DNA of 64,000 nt from Actinopolymorpha cephalotaxi. Its GTDB lineage: Bacteria; Actinomycetota; Actinomycetes; Propionibacteriales; Actinopolymorphaceae. Below the pieces are notes generated by a model. It had not been told where the DNA came from and ran no database searches. It was given only the letters and a program-made list of their open reading frames with translations. The stretch lies in contig NZ_JACBZA010000001.1 of the NCBI RefSeq assembly GCF_013408535.1, positions 5,230,850 to 5,294,849 of the forward strand, written 5' to 3'. The position numbers were made by a program, and so were the translations under genes. Below are positions 46,671 through 56,103 of the stretch, one piece after another; the first letter of the stretch is position 1; each line of letters opens with the position of its first letter.

Positions 46671-48485
46671 ATGTCACCCATGTCGCCGGACGGTTCGCGA
46701 CGCGACTTCCTGAAGCTCACCGGACTCGCCACGTCCGGCCTGGTGCTCGCCGCCGCGTGCGGCACCCCCGAGGCGCCACCCGGACCGCAACCCTCGCAGA
46801 CGTCGTCCCGGCCGGTGCCGCGCGGCAAGCCGAAGTCGGTGCCCCGGGAGAAGACCCTGATGCTGGCCAACGGCGACGGGTCCGACGTCGGAATCTGCAA
46901 CCCGTACGCCTCCGGCTTCAACCACCAGCGCGGGCTGGCGGCGATGTTCGAGCCGCTCTACTTCTACTCGGCCTTCACCGGCGAGACGATCCCGTGGCTG
47001 GCGGACGGGCAGCCCACCTACACCTCCGACAACACCAAGGTCACCATCAAGACCCGCAAGGACGCCAGTTGGAGTGACGGGAAACCGTTCACCGCGGGCG
47101 ACGTGGCCTTCACCTTGACGATGCTCAAGGACAAGAAGAACACCGCGATGGCGTACTCCGCGGACATGCGGGAGTGGGTGAAGAGCGCCCGCGCGGTCGA
47201 CGACAACACCGTCGAGATCAGCTTCACCAAGCCGGCACCGAGGTTCGTCTTCGACTATCTGTACATGAAGAACGACCTCGGCATCTTCCTGGTACCCGAG
47301 CACATCTTCTCCCAGCAGAAGAAGCTGACGGAGTTCCTCTTCTACGACCCGGCGAAGAAGTGGCCGGTCGTCACCGGCCCTTACCAGATGGTCGACTGGA
47401 CCAACCAGCGCCGGCTGCTGGACCGGCGTGACGACTGGTGGGCGAGCAAGGCCGGGATCGCCCAGCAGCCCGGACCCGAGCGCGTCATCGTCGTTCCGTT
47501 CACCGACCCGACCAACACCGCACAGCGACTGATCAACAACGAGCTGGACTCCTCCCTCGACCTGCGGCCGCCGGTGATCAAGCAGGTGGTGAAGGAGAAC
47601 CCGAAGATCGTGACCTGGAGCGGACGTTCCGCGCCTTACGGCTACATCGACTGGTGGCCGCAGTCGCTGTTCTTCAACTGCGCGGTCCCGCCGTACAACG
47701 ACCCCCACGTGCGGCGAGCGGTCAACCACGCCATCGACCGCGACCAGCTGGTGTCGGTGGGATACGAGGGTGCCGGGACGATCTCACAGCTGCCGTTCCC
47801 CAACTTCCCTCCACTGCAGAAGTACTTCGACGCACTGCAGCCCACCCTGGACCGATACCCGACCAACGCCCACGACCCGGCGAAGACCGAGCAGATCATG
47901 AAGAGCAAGGGGTTCACCAAGGACAACCAGAACCTCTGGGTGGACAAGTCCGGCAAACGGCTGGACGCCACCATCTACGGTCTGCAGGACCTCACCACCG
48001 ACTACGGCCCCATCCTCGCCGAGCAGTTGCGGGCCGCCGGGTTCAACGCCTCCCACCAGGCGCCCTCCGACAGCTACACCCGGATCGCCGACGGCTCGGC
48101 GAAGCTGTTCCTCTTCGGCTTCGCCGGCGCCATCGCCGACCCCTACCCGTCGCTGGAACTGATGCACTCCCGGCACGTGTCGAAGGTCGGCGTGCAGGGC
48201 GACGTCAGCAGCCGGTGGAAGAACGCCGACTACGACAAGATCGTGGAACGGATGAGCGGTCTCCCGGTCGGCGACCCGGGCGAGCTGCCGTTGTTCCTGC
48301 AGGCGATGGAGATCTACCTCAAGAACCTCCCGCACACCCCGGTCGTGCAGTGGCTGCACCGGATCCCGTACAACACGACGTACTGGACCGGCTGGCCCGA
48401 CAAGTCCGACCCGTACCTCCCGGGTGCGTTCTGGTTCAAGACCCTTCCGCTGGAGCTCAGCCACCTCAAGTCCGCGAAGGGGTGA
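46671..48485 (+). CDS. ABC importer substrate-binding lipoprotein (second system)
   Basis: A precursor of 604 residues of SBP family 5. The signal is a Tat type, SRRDFLKLTGLATSGLVLAAAC, ending in a lipobox Cys near residue 26. WSDGKPFTAGDVAFTLTML and the C-terminal NTTYWTGWPDKSDPY mirror the first importer's protein. The ATG has GGAGG upstream. It leads a five-gene operon (binding protein, two permeases, two ATPases). Ligand unknown; peptide or oligosaccharide. Confidence 0.93.
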   Translation: MSPMSPDGSRRDFLKLTGLATSGLVLAAACGTPEAPPGPQPSQTSSRPVPRGKPKSVPREKTLMLANGDGSDVGICNPYASGFNHQRGLAAMFEPLYFYSAFTGETIPWLADGQPTYTSDNTKVTIKTRKDASWSDGKPFTAGDVAFTLTMLKDKKNTAMAYSADMREWVKSARAVDDNTVEISFTKPAPRFVFDYLYMKNDLGIFLVPEHIFSQQKKLTEFLFYDPAKKWPVVTGPYQMVDWTNQRRLLDRRDDWWASKAGIAQQPGPERVIVVPFTDPTNTAQRLINNELDSSLDLRPPVIKQVVKENPKIVTWSGRSAPYGYIDWWPQSLFFNCAVPPYNDPHVRRAVNHAIDRDQLVSVGYEGAGTISQLPFPNFPPLQKYFDALQPTLDRYPTNAHDPAKTEQIMKSKGFTKDNQNLWVDKSGKRLDATIYGLQDLTTDYGPILAEQLRAAGFNASHQAPSDSYTRIADGSAKLFLFGFAGAIADPYPSLELMHSRHVSKVGVQGDVSSRWKNADYDKIVERMSGLPVGDPGELPLFLQAMEIYLKNLPHTPVVQWLHRIPYNTTYWTGWPDKSDPYLPGAFWFKTLPLELSHLKSAKG

Positions 48486-48489
48486 GTCT

Positions 48490-49494
48490 GTGTCATGGCG
48501 TTACCTCGTTCGCCGCATCCTGCTGCTGTTGCTGGTGATGTGGACCGCGGCGACGATCAACTTCTTCATCCCGAAGCTCAGTCCGCGCGACCCGATCAAG
48601 GAACGCCTGCAGCTGGCCGCGACCCAGGGTGGGCGCAACCAGACCGGTCTGCAGGCGATGGCCGACGCGTACGCCCATCAGTACGGCCTGGACCAGCCGC
48701 TGTGGAAGCAGTACCTGCACGCCCTGCTGAAGGTGGTGCAGTTCGACTACGGCTACTCGATCTCGCAGTACCCGCGGACGGTCAACTCCGTCATCGGTGA
48801 CGCCCTGCCGTGGACGATCTGCCTCGGCCTGGTGTCGATCCTGATCGCGTTCGTCGTCGGCACGGTCCTGGGTGCGCTGCTCGGCTGGCCGCGCTCGCCC
48901 GGCTGGCTGCGGGCACTGGTCCCGGTGAGCATGCTCACCAGCGCGGTGCCGGCGTTCGTGCTCGGCTTCCTGCTGATCTACCTGTTCGCGTTCCGGCTGA
49001 AGGCCTTCCCGCTCGCCGGGGCGTACTCCCAGACCGCCAACCCCGGTTGGAGTCTGAGCTTCGCCGGCGACGTCCTCGACCACGCCTTCCTGCCGGCGAT
49101 GGCGCTGGTGTTGTTCCAGATGGGCGGCCAGGCGCTGCAGATGCGCGGGCTGATGGTGATGACCGTCGGCGAGGACTACATCACCTTCGCCGACGCCAAG
49201 GGGTTACGGCCGCGCCGGGTGTTCCTGAGGTACGCCGTCCGCAACGCGCTGCTGCCCCAGGTGACCGGACTGGTGATGTCCCTTGGCACGTTCATCTTCT
49301 CCACCGTGCTGGTGGAGACGTTGTTCGCCTACCCGGGGCTGGGCGGTCTGATCAACTCCGCGATCCAGGTGCTGGACTTCAACCTGCTCTACGGAATCAC
49401 CATGATCCTGGTCTTCGCCGTGTGTATCGCCACCCTGGCCGTGGACCTGATCTATCCCCTGCTCGATCCCCGCATCCGCTACGACCGGAGGTGA
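48490..49494 (+). CDS. ABC importer permease, DppB type (second system)
   Basis: A permease of 334 residues with six helices. WRYLVRRILLLLLVMWTAATINFFIPK is at the N-terminus, EDYITFADAKGLRPRRVF in the coupling loop, and LLDPRIRYDRR at the end. GTG 48490 lies four bases after the binding-protein stop, with AAGGGGTGA as the ribosome site, so the longer frame is rejected. It pairs with the next permease. Confidence 0.92.
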   Translation: MSWRYLVRRILLLLLVMWTAATINFFIPKLSPRDPIKERLQLAATQGGRNQTGLQAMADAYAHQYGLDQPLWKQYLHALLKVVQFDYGYSISQYPRTVNSVIGDALPWTICLGLVSILIAFVVGTVLGALLGWPRSPGWLRALVPVSMLTSAVPAFVLGFLLIYLFAFRLKAFPLAGAYSQTANPGWSLSFAGDVLDHAFLPAMALVLFQMGGQALQMRGLMVMTVGEDYITFADAKGLRPRRVFLRYAVRNALLPQVTGLVMSLGTFIFSTVLVETLFAYPGLGGLINSAIQVLDFNLLYGITMILVFAVCIATLAVDLIYPLLDPRIRYDRR

Positions 49495-49496
49495 GC

Positions 49497-50408
49497 ATGG
49501 TCACCCCTGCCACGACCTCGATGACCATGCCGGGCCGGCAGGCCTGGACCGGCCGGGCCGGCTCGTTCCTGCGCTACGTCCGCCGCAACCCGCTGCTGGC
49601 GGTCGGGGGGATCATCTTCCTCGCTCTGGTGTTGTTCTCCACCGCCGGCAGCCTGTTCGTGGACACGGTGAAGGCGCCGTACCCGCTGGCGGCCCCGGCC
49701 AGCCTGGCACCGTCGTGGGACTACCCGTTCGGGACCGACGCCCAGGGCCGGGACATGCTCGCGGTGATGATCGTGGGCACCCGGCTGAGCCTGAAGATCG
49801 GCCTGCTGGCCGGGTCGATCGGCCTGGCCGTCGGCATCGTGCTCGGCCTGATCTCGGCGTTCTACGGCGGCTGGATCGACAGCGCGATCCGCTGGATCGT
49901 GGACGTGATGTTCACCATCCCGAGCTTCCTGGTGATGGTGGTCATCGCCTCGCTGCTGCAGCAGTACATCTCGATCGAGAACATGGCGTTCATCCTGGCG
50001 GCGTTCGCCTGGCCCGGTCCCACCCGCGGCATCCGGGCGCAGGTGCTGTCGCTGCGGGAACGCCAGTTCATCCAGATGGCGCGACTGTCCGGCATGCGCG
50101 GGCCGGAGATCATCATCCGCGAGCTGCTGCCCAACCTCGCGCCGTTCCTGCTGGCGGGCTTCGTGGGCGCACTGATCGGCGCGGTCTACGGCGCGCTCGG
50201 CCTGGAGCTGCTCGGCCTGGGCTCCCAGCGCGAACCCACGCTGGGGATGACGTTCTTCTGGATGCAGAAGTACTCCGCGCTGCTGCGCAACCTGTGGTGG
50301 TGGTGGGGCATTCCGATCGCCATCATCATCCTGCTGATCCTCTCGCTGTACTTCATCTCCTTCGCCCTCGACGAGTGGGCCAACCCGCGTTCCCGGAGGT
50401 CCGCATGA
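49497..50408 (+). CDS. ABC importer permease, DppC type (second system)
   Basis: A permease of 303 residues. After an anchor helix comes FGTDAQGRDMLAVMIVGTRLSL and the coupling segment EIIIRELLPNLAPF, as in DppC. A short Trp-rich stretch (NLWWWWG) marks the last part. ATG 49497 follows GGAGGTGAGC and starts two bases after the previous stop. Its stop overlaps the next ATG (ATGA). Confidence 0.92.
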   Translation: MVTPATTSMTMPGRQAWTGRAGSFLRYVRRNPLLAVGGIIFLALVLFSTAGSLFVDTVKAPYPLAAPASLAPSWDYPFGTDAQGRDMLAVMIVGTRLSLKIGLLAGSIGLAVGIVLGLISAFYGGWIDSAIRWIVDVMFTIPSFLVMVVIASLLQQYISIENMAFILAAFAWPGPTRGIRAQVLSLRERQFIQMARLSGMRGPEIIIRELLPNLAPFLLAGFVGALIGAVYGALGLELLGLGSQREPTLGMTFFWMQKYSALLRNLWWWWGIPIAIIILLILSLYFISFALDEWANPRSRRSA

Positions 50409-51442
50409 GCTCCGCGTCCACCGCGTCCCCCGCCTCGTCGGCGACCGCCGAGACGGCGGCGCGGCCGGTGCTGTCGGTACGCGACCTCAAGGTGGAGTAC
50501 CACACCGACACCGGCGTGGTGCGGGCCGTGAACGGCATCTCCTTCGACCTGATGCCCGGTGAGCGGATGGGCCTGGTCGGTGAGTCCGGCTCGGGCAAGT
50601 CCACCGTCGCGCTGGCGCTGATGCGGATGATCCGCCGTCCGGGCCTGATCTCCGGGGGGCAACTCGTCCTTGACGGCACCGACCTGGTGCCGCTGCCGGA
50701 GCGGGCGATGCGGGCCCGCCGGGCGCGGGAGATCGCGATGATTCCCCAGGGTGCGATGAACTCCCTCAACCCGGTGGCCCGGATCGAGGACCAGATCATC
50801 GACACGCTGGAGGACCACGCCGGCGGGCGTACGTCCAAACGGGAGCTACTCGGCCGTGCCCGGGAGGCGCTGGAGTCGGTCGGCCTGCGCCGTGAGGTGG
50901 GCCGGATGTATCCGCACGAGCTGTCCGGCGGGATGAAGCAACGCGCCTGCATCGCCATCGCCGTGGCCATGCGGCCCAAGGTGGTGATCGCGGACGAGCC
51001 CACGTCCGCGCTGGACGTCGTCGTGCAGCGCCAGGTGATGGACACCATCGTGCGGCTGCAGCAGGAGTTGCACGTCGCGGTCATCCTGATCGGCCACGAC
51101 ATGGGACTGATGGCGCAGTCGGTGGACCGGCTGGCGGTGATGTACGCCGGCAAGCTCGCCGAGCTGTCCCCGATCCGGGACATCTTCGCCGAACCCCTGC
51201 ACCCGTACACCAACCTGCTGATCGAGAGCCTGCCGAAGCTGGAGGACCGCGGCACGTTCCACGGCATCCCCGGGCTGCCGCCCTCGCTGAAGTCGCTGCC
51301 CCCGGGCTGTCTGTTCCATCCGCGGTGCCCGCGGGTGATGGACGTGTGCCGCACCACCGTGCCGGCCTACCGCGAGCACCGGCCCAACCAGTTCGCCGCC
51401 TGTCACCTGCACGAGGAGCATCATGGCGAAGCCGACCGCTGA
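50405..51442 (+). CDS. ABC importer ATP-binding protein, DppD type (second system)
   Basis: An ATPase of 345 residues. Walker A GESGSGKST, Q-loop PQGAMNSLNPV, signature LSGGMKQRACIAIA, Walker B VVIADEPTSALD and H-loop ILIGHDMG are intact. The C-terminal Opp/Dpp domain is complete here, with Cys residues in PPGCLFHPRCPRVMDVC that may bind an iron-sulfur cluster. Start ATG 50405 lies in the ATGA overlap with the permease. Confidence 0.94.
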   Translation: MSSASTASPASSATAETAARPVLSVRDLKVEYHTDTGVVRAVNGISFDLMPGERMGLVGESGSGKSTVALALMRMIRRPGLISGGQLVLDGTDLVPLPERAMRARRAREIAMIPQGAMNSLNPVARIEDQIIDTLEDHAGGRTSKRELLGRAREALESVGLRREVGRMYPHELSGGMKQRACIAIAVAMRPKVVIADEPTSALDVVVQRQVMDTIVRLQQELHVAVILIGHDMGLMAQSVDRLAVMYAGKLAELSPIRDIFAEPLHPYTNLLIESLPKLEDRGTFHGIPGLPPSLKSLPPGCLFHPRCPRVMDVCRTTVPAYREHRPNQFAACHLHEEHHGEADR

Positions 51443-52511
51443 CCAGGACGCCACCACCGCGGCCGGGAGCGCGCGGACGCACGCACCGCTGATCGAGCTC
51501 CGCAACGTCACCAAGGTGTACGGCGGGCGGGTGCTGTCCCGCAACGCCACCGTCGCCCTGGACGACGTCTCGCTCACCGTCGCCGGTGACACCCCGCAGA
51601 TCATCTCGGTGGTGGGCGAGAGCGGCAGCGGCAAGACGACCCTGGCGTCGCTGCTGATGGGCTTCATCTCGCCCACGTCGGGCACGATCCACTACCAGGG
51701 CAGCGATGTCGCGAGCCTCGGCGGCGCCCGGATGCGGGAGTTCCGGCGCGACGTGCAGGCGGTGTTCCAGGACCCGTTCTCGGTGTTCAACCCGTTCTAC
51801 AAGGTCGACCACGTGCTGACGGTGCCGATCGCGAAGTTCAAGTTGGCGAAGTCACGCGCGGACCGGCACGACCTGATGGTCTCGGCCCTGGAGACGGTGG
51901 GGCTGCGGGCCGACGAGACCCTCGGCAGGTATCCACACCAGCTGTCCGGCGGCCAGCGCCAGCGGGTCACCGTGGCCCGGGCACTGATGATGCGGCCCAA
52001 GCTGATCGTGGCCGACGAGCCGGTGTCGATGGTGGACGCCTCACTGCGGGCGACGATCCTGGAGAGCCTGCGCACTGTCAACCAGACGTTGAAAGTGCCG
52101 ATCCTCTACATCACCCACGACCTCGGCACCGCCTACCACGTGAGCGACCACATCCTGGTGATGTACCGCGGCACCATCGTCGAGGCCGGCGACGTCGAGG
52201 AGGTGATCCGCGCACCGAAGCATCCGTACACCCAGCTGCTCATCGACTCGATTCCCTGGCCGGACCCGATGCGGCCGTGGGGGCAGGAAGCCGCCCGGTC
52301 GAGTGAGAACGTCACCGTTCCCGACGACCACCAGGGTTGCCGGTTCGCCGACCGCTGCCCGGCGGTGATGGCGAGGTGTGTGGAGAACGCGCCGCCGCCG
52401 TACCTCACCGGTCCCGACCACGCCGCGACCTGCTTCCTGCACGCCGAGCAGCCCGCCCTGCCCAAGGAGAGGCTGAGCGAGCTGCTCACCGTGTCGGTGC
52501 AGAAACCCTAG
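51423..52511 (+). CDS. ABC importer ATP-binding protein, DppF type (second system)
   Basis: An ATPase of 362 residues. Walker A GESGSGKTT, signature LSGGQRQRVTVARA, Walker B LIVADEPVSMVD and H-loop LYITHDLG are intact. The C-terminal GCRFADRCPAVMARC motif is the Cys-rich Opp/Dpp tail. It overlaps the previous gene by 20 bases, with GAGGAG as ribosome site. Its TAG stop is part of a palindrome shared with the convergent LCP gene. Confidence 0.94.
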   Translation: MAKPTADQDATTAAGSARTHAPLIELRNVTKVYGGRVLSRNATVALDDVSLTVAGDTPQIISVVGESGSGKTTLASLLMGFISPTSGTIHYQGSDVASLGGARMREFRRDVQAVFQDPFSVFNPFYKVDHVLTVPIAKFKLAKSRADRHDLMVSALETVGLRADETLGRYPHQLSGGQRQRVTVARALMMRPKLIVADEPVSMVDASLRATILESLRTVNQTLKVPILYITHDLGTAYHVSDHILVMYRGTIVEAGDVEEVIRAPKHPYTQLLIDSIPWPDPMRPWGQEAARSSENVTVPDDHQGCRFADRCPAVMARCVENAPPPYLTGPDHAATCFLHAEQPALPKERLSELLTVSVQKP

Positions 52512-52515
52512 CCGG

Positions 52516-53976
52516 CTAAAGCTTCTTCGGGCCCTTGTAGGCGCAGGCGCTGTCGAGGTCGTCCGCGGCCTGCGGCGTGGCGCTGTCCTTCTCGCTCTCC
52601 CGGATGGCCTGCTTCACCCGGCTGTGGATGAAGTCGTAGTCGGGATGCGCGGACTTGATCAGCTCGTTGGTGAACGCCACGTTGCTGACGTCGGCCTTCT
52701 TCACCTTCAGGGACAGGTCGACGACCGCCGGCAGCAGGCTCTGCGGGATGTCGGTCAGCACGATGTCCTTCGCCGTCTTGGCCAGCGCCTCGTACCTCGT
52801 CAGCAGCTTCACCGGGTCGGCCTGGTCGACGATCGCCTTGACCGTGCAGCGCTGCCGCCGCATCCGGGCGTAGTCGTCGGCGCCGTACCGCGCCCGGGCG
52901 AACCACAGCGCGTGGAACCCGTCGAGGTGCTGGTTGGGTCCGGGCTGGATCCAGCCGCCGGGCTTGAGGCCGGCCGAGGATTCGCCACCCATCGGGATCT
53001 TGGTGTTGATGTTGACCGTGATGCCGCCCAGGGCGTCGACGAGTTCGCGGAAGCCCTCGAGGTTGACGAGGACGTAGTAGTCGATGTTCAGCCCGGTCGC
53101 CCCGCCGGCCGCGAGCTTGACCGCGTCCGCACCCGGGTTGTCGCTCTTCAGCAGGCCGGGATTCTGCTCGGGAACGTTTCTGTAGACCGCGGTCAGCATC
53201 CACTCCAGCTCGCTGCCCTTGCCGTCGAAGATGCCGTTCGGGTAGGCCTTGGCGAGCACGGATCCCTTGGGGAACGGAATCTTCTCCAGGTTGCGCGGAA
53301 GGCTGAAGAGCACGGTGTTGCCGGTGTGGGTGTCGATACTGGCGATGATCACCGTGTCGGTGCGCACGCCCACCCGGTCCGGTCCGCCGTCGCCGCCGAG
53401 CAGCGCGATGTTCAGCCTCGGCTTCCCGGCCCAGGGATCCTTCACCGACACGTGTTTGGGCGCGGTGGCGCTGCGGCTGTGCGAACTGGCGAAGACGTTC
53501 TGTACGACATCCTTCTGCACCAGCGCGTAGCGTCCGCCGACGCCCAGTGGCACCACGGTCATCAGCGCCAGCACCGCCACCAGGCCGTACCCCATGACCC
53601 GCTGAAACGCGGCGACTCCGCGTGGCAGCAGCGAGCGGTACGTCGCGATGATGACGCACACCCAGGCGAGCGCCAGGGCGGGCAGCACCATCCCGATCAC
53701 GACCAGCGCCCCGGGCTGGACCGCCCAGTGCAGAACGGTGTCGCGGTGGAACAGCAGCAGATAGCCGAGGAAGCCCGCGACCAGTGCGGCCAGCACCACG
53801 ATGGCCCAGCCGATCCTGCGCCGGCCCGCGATCACCAGACCGCTGCCGGGAATGACCGTGCCGAGCACGGTGAAGCCCAGTGCCCGGCCATATCCCTGTT
53901 GTCGGCGGCGAGTTTTGTCGTACTGTTCGTAGTGGTACGACAAAGGCCCCTTGCCCTGCTCTTCGTCCTCGCGCAT
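52516..53976 (-). CDS. LytR-CpsA-Psr (LCP) family wall glycopolymer ligase
   Basis: A protein of 486 residues. About four membrane helices lie in the first 160 residues, more than the single one usual for LCP proteins. The LCP domain follows: LNIALLGGDGG, RTDTVIIASIDT, SLPRNLEKIPFP and DYARMRRQRCTVKAIVDQ, including the Arg and Asp that bind the pyrophosphate lipid. These enzymes attach teichoic acids or arabinogalactan to peptidoglycan. ATG has GGGAGAGG upstream. The stop is four bases from the convergent importer gene stop. Confidence 0.89.
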   Translation of the reverse strand: MREDEEQGKGPLSYHYEQYDKTRRRQQGYGRALGFTVLGTVIPGSGLVIAGRRRIGWAIVVLAALVAGFLGYLLLFHRDTVLHWAVQPGALVVIGMVLPALALAWVCVIIATYRSLLPRGVAAFQRVMGYGLVAVLALMTVVPLGVGGRYALVQKDVVQNVFASSHSRSATAPKHVSVKDPWAGKPRLNIALLGGDGGPDRVGVRTDTVIIASIDTHTGNTVLFSLPRNLEKIPFPKGSVLAKAYPNGIFDGKGSELEWMLTAVYRNVPEQNPGLLKSDNPGADAVKLAAGGATGLNIDYYVLVNLEGFRELVDALGGITVNINTKIPMGGESSAGLKPGGWIQPGPNQHLDGFHALWFARARYGADDYARMRRQRCTVKAIVDQADPVKLLTRYEALAKTAKDIVLTDIPQSLLPAVVDLSLKVKKADVSNVAFTNELIKSAHPDYDFIHSRVKQAIRESEKDSATPQAADDLDSACAYKGPKKL

Positions 53977-54158
53977 ATCCGGAACCTCTCCCGCGTACCA
54001 CTACGTCCAAACCCGTCGGGCAGGACTCGTGGAAAGCCCGGAGAACCGTTTTTACTTTTCTCGACCTAATAGCGACCGCCCGTCAATCGTGAGCCGAATT
54101 CGGTGTCGCCGCAATAGCCTTGTGTGACAATTCGCGAACACTGTGTAACTGATGCGGC
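53977..54158. other. Intergenic region between transposase and LCP gene
   Basis: No gene is seen in 182 bases. GC falls around 54090-54150. It should hold the LCP promoter and the 3' boundary of the transposase gene. I searched for terminal inverted repeats of an IS element and found none. Confidence 0.4.
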
Positions 54159-55946
54159 TCAGTGGGGGCCGGGTGCCCACTCCTCCAGCGCGAACACCGT
54201 GCACAGCCGGCGCTGCACGGGATCGAGGTCGACCAGCACCCGGCGCGCCCGCGGCCGCCCGCCGGTCGACGGGTAGGAGACGACGGTCTCCTCGATTCCG
54301 GCCAGGCGCGTGAAAAGGTCGCGCACCGACAGGTCGATGCCCGCGTGCTGCACGCGCCGCCGCATCACGTGCGCGACCGTGGTGGCGAGCAGGCAGACCA
54401 GCGAGTGCACGGCCACGCGCTCGTCGGTCCACCGCCACCGGGGCGACGGCGCGGACGTCACCGGGGCGACGAACTGGCGCAGCGTCGACTCCAGGCGGTA
54501 GCGGGCGCGATAGGCGGTGAGCACGTCGGCCACCGACCAGTCCTCGTGGTCGGTGACCAGCACCTGCTTGCCGAACACCTCGTGCCGTAGCCGGGTGAGT
54601 GCCGCCTCGTCGACCTTCCAGCGCAGCCGCAGCCCCTCGTCACCACCGGCCGGGCCGCCGGTCAGGCTGGTGGAGAGCACGCGTTCGACCCACCGGAAGC
54701 GGGTGATGCGGGCGACCTCGGCGGCCACCTGGTCCCGTGACCGGTGCAGCGTACGGCGTTCCAGGGACCCGGCGAGGTCGGCCAGCCGCCGGGTGGCGCT
54801 GCTCAGGTCGCGGGCGAGGGCCTGCGTCTGCGCGGCCCGCAGGGCGGCGGAGTGCACCAGGACGACCCGCCGGTCCACTCCCGCGACCCGGGCGCGGGTG
54901 TCCAGCGCGGTGACGCCCGGAAACCGGTCGCGATCCACCGCCCGCCGTCCCGACGCCGGCCGCGCGGCCAGCTCGGGATGGTCGGTCAGCGGCAGCGAGG
55001 CGACGAAGTGCCGGCCGGTGCGCGCGGCGAAGTCGACCTCGGCGGACTGGCCGGCGTCCACCACGACGGTGACCGGTGCCTGCCCGCCGAGCCCGGCGTA
55101 CCGGGCGGCGAGCCGCTCACTGAGCGCGGTGAACGCGGTGGTCGCCGGGTCGCCGTGCCGGTAGAGCTCGGCGGTCAGCGGCACCGCGCCGTCCAGGGTG
55201 ACCGCGGCCGCCAGGCCGGCCGGCCACGGCTCGTCGGCCGAGCCGTCGGCGCCGGGGGCCGCGTCGGCGTCGGGCGGGCCCGCGTAGGTCGTGAAGTGGG
55301 GTACGTCGAGCACGAGCACCGGCCCGGCCGGCTCGGCCGGCTCGGCCGGCTCGGGAGGCTCGGGAGGCTCGGGAGGCTCGGGAGGCTCGGGAGGCTCGGG
55401 AGGCTCGGGAGGCTCCGAAGGCTCGGTGAACTCGGCTCGCAGCCGGTCGAGCACGCCCGCCTCCAGCAGCCGGCGCCGTTCCGGTCCCAGCCGGCCCATG
55501 GCCCGCCAGAACGCCCGGCGGTCCAGCGCGCCCGGGTCGATCCGCGGCCGGACGAACCGCTGCGCCGCCGTGGCCGCCCACCACTCGCCGAGGTCGACCT
55601 CGCCCGGCTCGGACTCGGGGGCGACCGCCTGCCGGGCCACCGCGAGGGCGAGGTAGGTACCGACCGAGACGCGGCTGCGGCCGGGCCCGGCGAGACCGTC
55701 GACCAGGTCCACCACGCCGAGGTCGGTGAGCACCCGCCAGACGGCCCCGACGTCGCCGAACGCCAGGTGCCGGGTGTGCGTCGGTGTGGGCGCCGGGCCG
55801 CGCTCGCCGGCCAGCGCCGCGGCGATGTCCTCGGCACTGCCGAGGTAACGCTGGGCCACCACTCGTGGCGCTCCGCCCACCCGGGCGGACTCCGCGAGGT
55901 AGTAGAAGGTCCGGCCGTTCACCGTCTTGCCGATCACCGACGCCAT
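54159..55946 (-). CDS. IS1634-like transposase, possibly immobile
   Basis: A protein of 595 residues that begins MASVIGKTVNGRTFYYLAES, as IS1634/IS4-group actinobacterial transposases do. A possible DDE triad is Asp214 (VLDVPHF), Asp297 (VVVDAGQ) and Glu486 (YRLESTLRQF), the last in the usual Y-R-E-R context. A tandem 9-base repeat inserts EPPEPPEPP and EPAEPA between domains, which is unusual. Composition and codon use match the host. No terminal inverted repeats or target duplications were seen within about 150 bases. It may be an old or domesticated copy. Confidence 0.78.
   Translation of the reverse strand: MASVIGKTVNGRTFYYLAESARVGGAPRVVAQRYLGSAEDIAAALAGERGPAPTPTHTRHLAFGDVGAVWRVLTDLGVVDLVDGLAGPGRSRVSVGTYLALAVARQAVAPESEPGEVDLGEWWAATAAQRFVRPRIDPGALDRRAFWRAMGRLGPERRRLLEAGVLDRLRAEFTEPSEPPEPPEPPEPPEPPEPPEPPEPAEPAEPAGPVLVLDVPHFTTYAGPPDADAAPGADGSADEPWPAGLAAAVTLDGAVPLTAELYRHGDPATTAFTALSERLAARYAGLGGQAPVTVVVDAGQSAEVDFAARTGRHFVASLPLTDHPELAARPASGRRAVDRDRFPGVTALDTRARVAGVDRRVVLVHSAALRAAQTQALARDLSSATRRLADLAGSLERRTLHRSRDQVAAEVARITRFRWVERVLSTSLTGGPAGGDEGLRLRWKVDEAALTRLRHEVFGKQVLVTDHEDWSVADVLTAYRARYRLESTLRQFVAPVTSAPSPRWRWTDERVAVHSLVCLLATTVAHVMRRRVQHAGIDLSVRDLFTRLAGIEETVVSYPSTGGRPRARRVLVDLDPVQRRLCTVFALEEWAPGPH
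55329..55418. repeat. 9-base minisatellite in transposase gene
   Basis: About ten tandem copies of GGCTCGGGA or GGCTCGGCC encode repeated Pro-Pro-Glu/Pro-Ala-Glu in the minus-strand transposase. Confidence 0.88.
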
Positions 55947-56103
55947 ACTTTAGGTAATACCGTCCGGCGGGGGTTCTCGCCACCCACCCATTCTGCTGTG
56001 ACCAGCGCCGACGCCTCTTCCACGGGTGTCAACGAGGCCTTGCCACCGGTGCCCGGCGGCGGCGTGGTGGCGAGCCCCCGGCGCACCGGCCTAGCGTTCG
56101 GGC

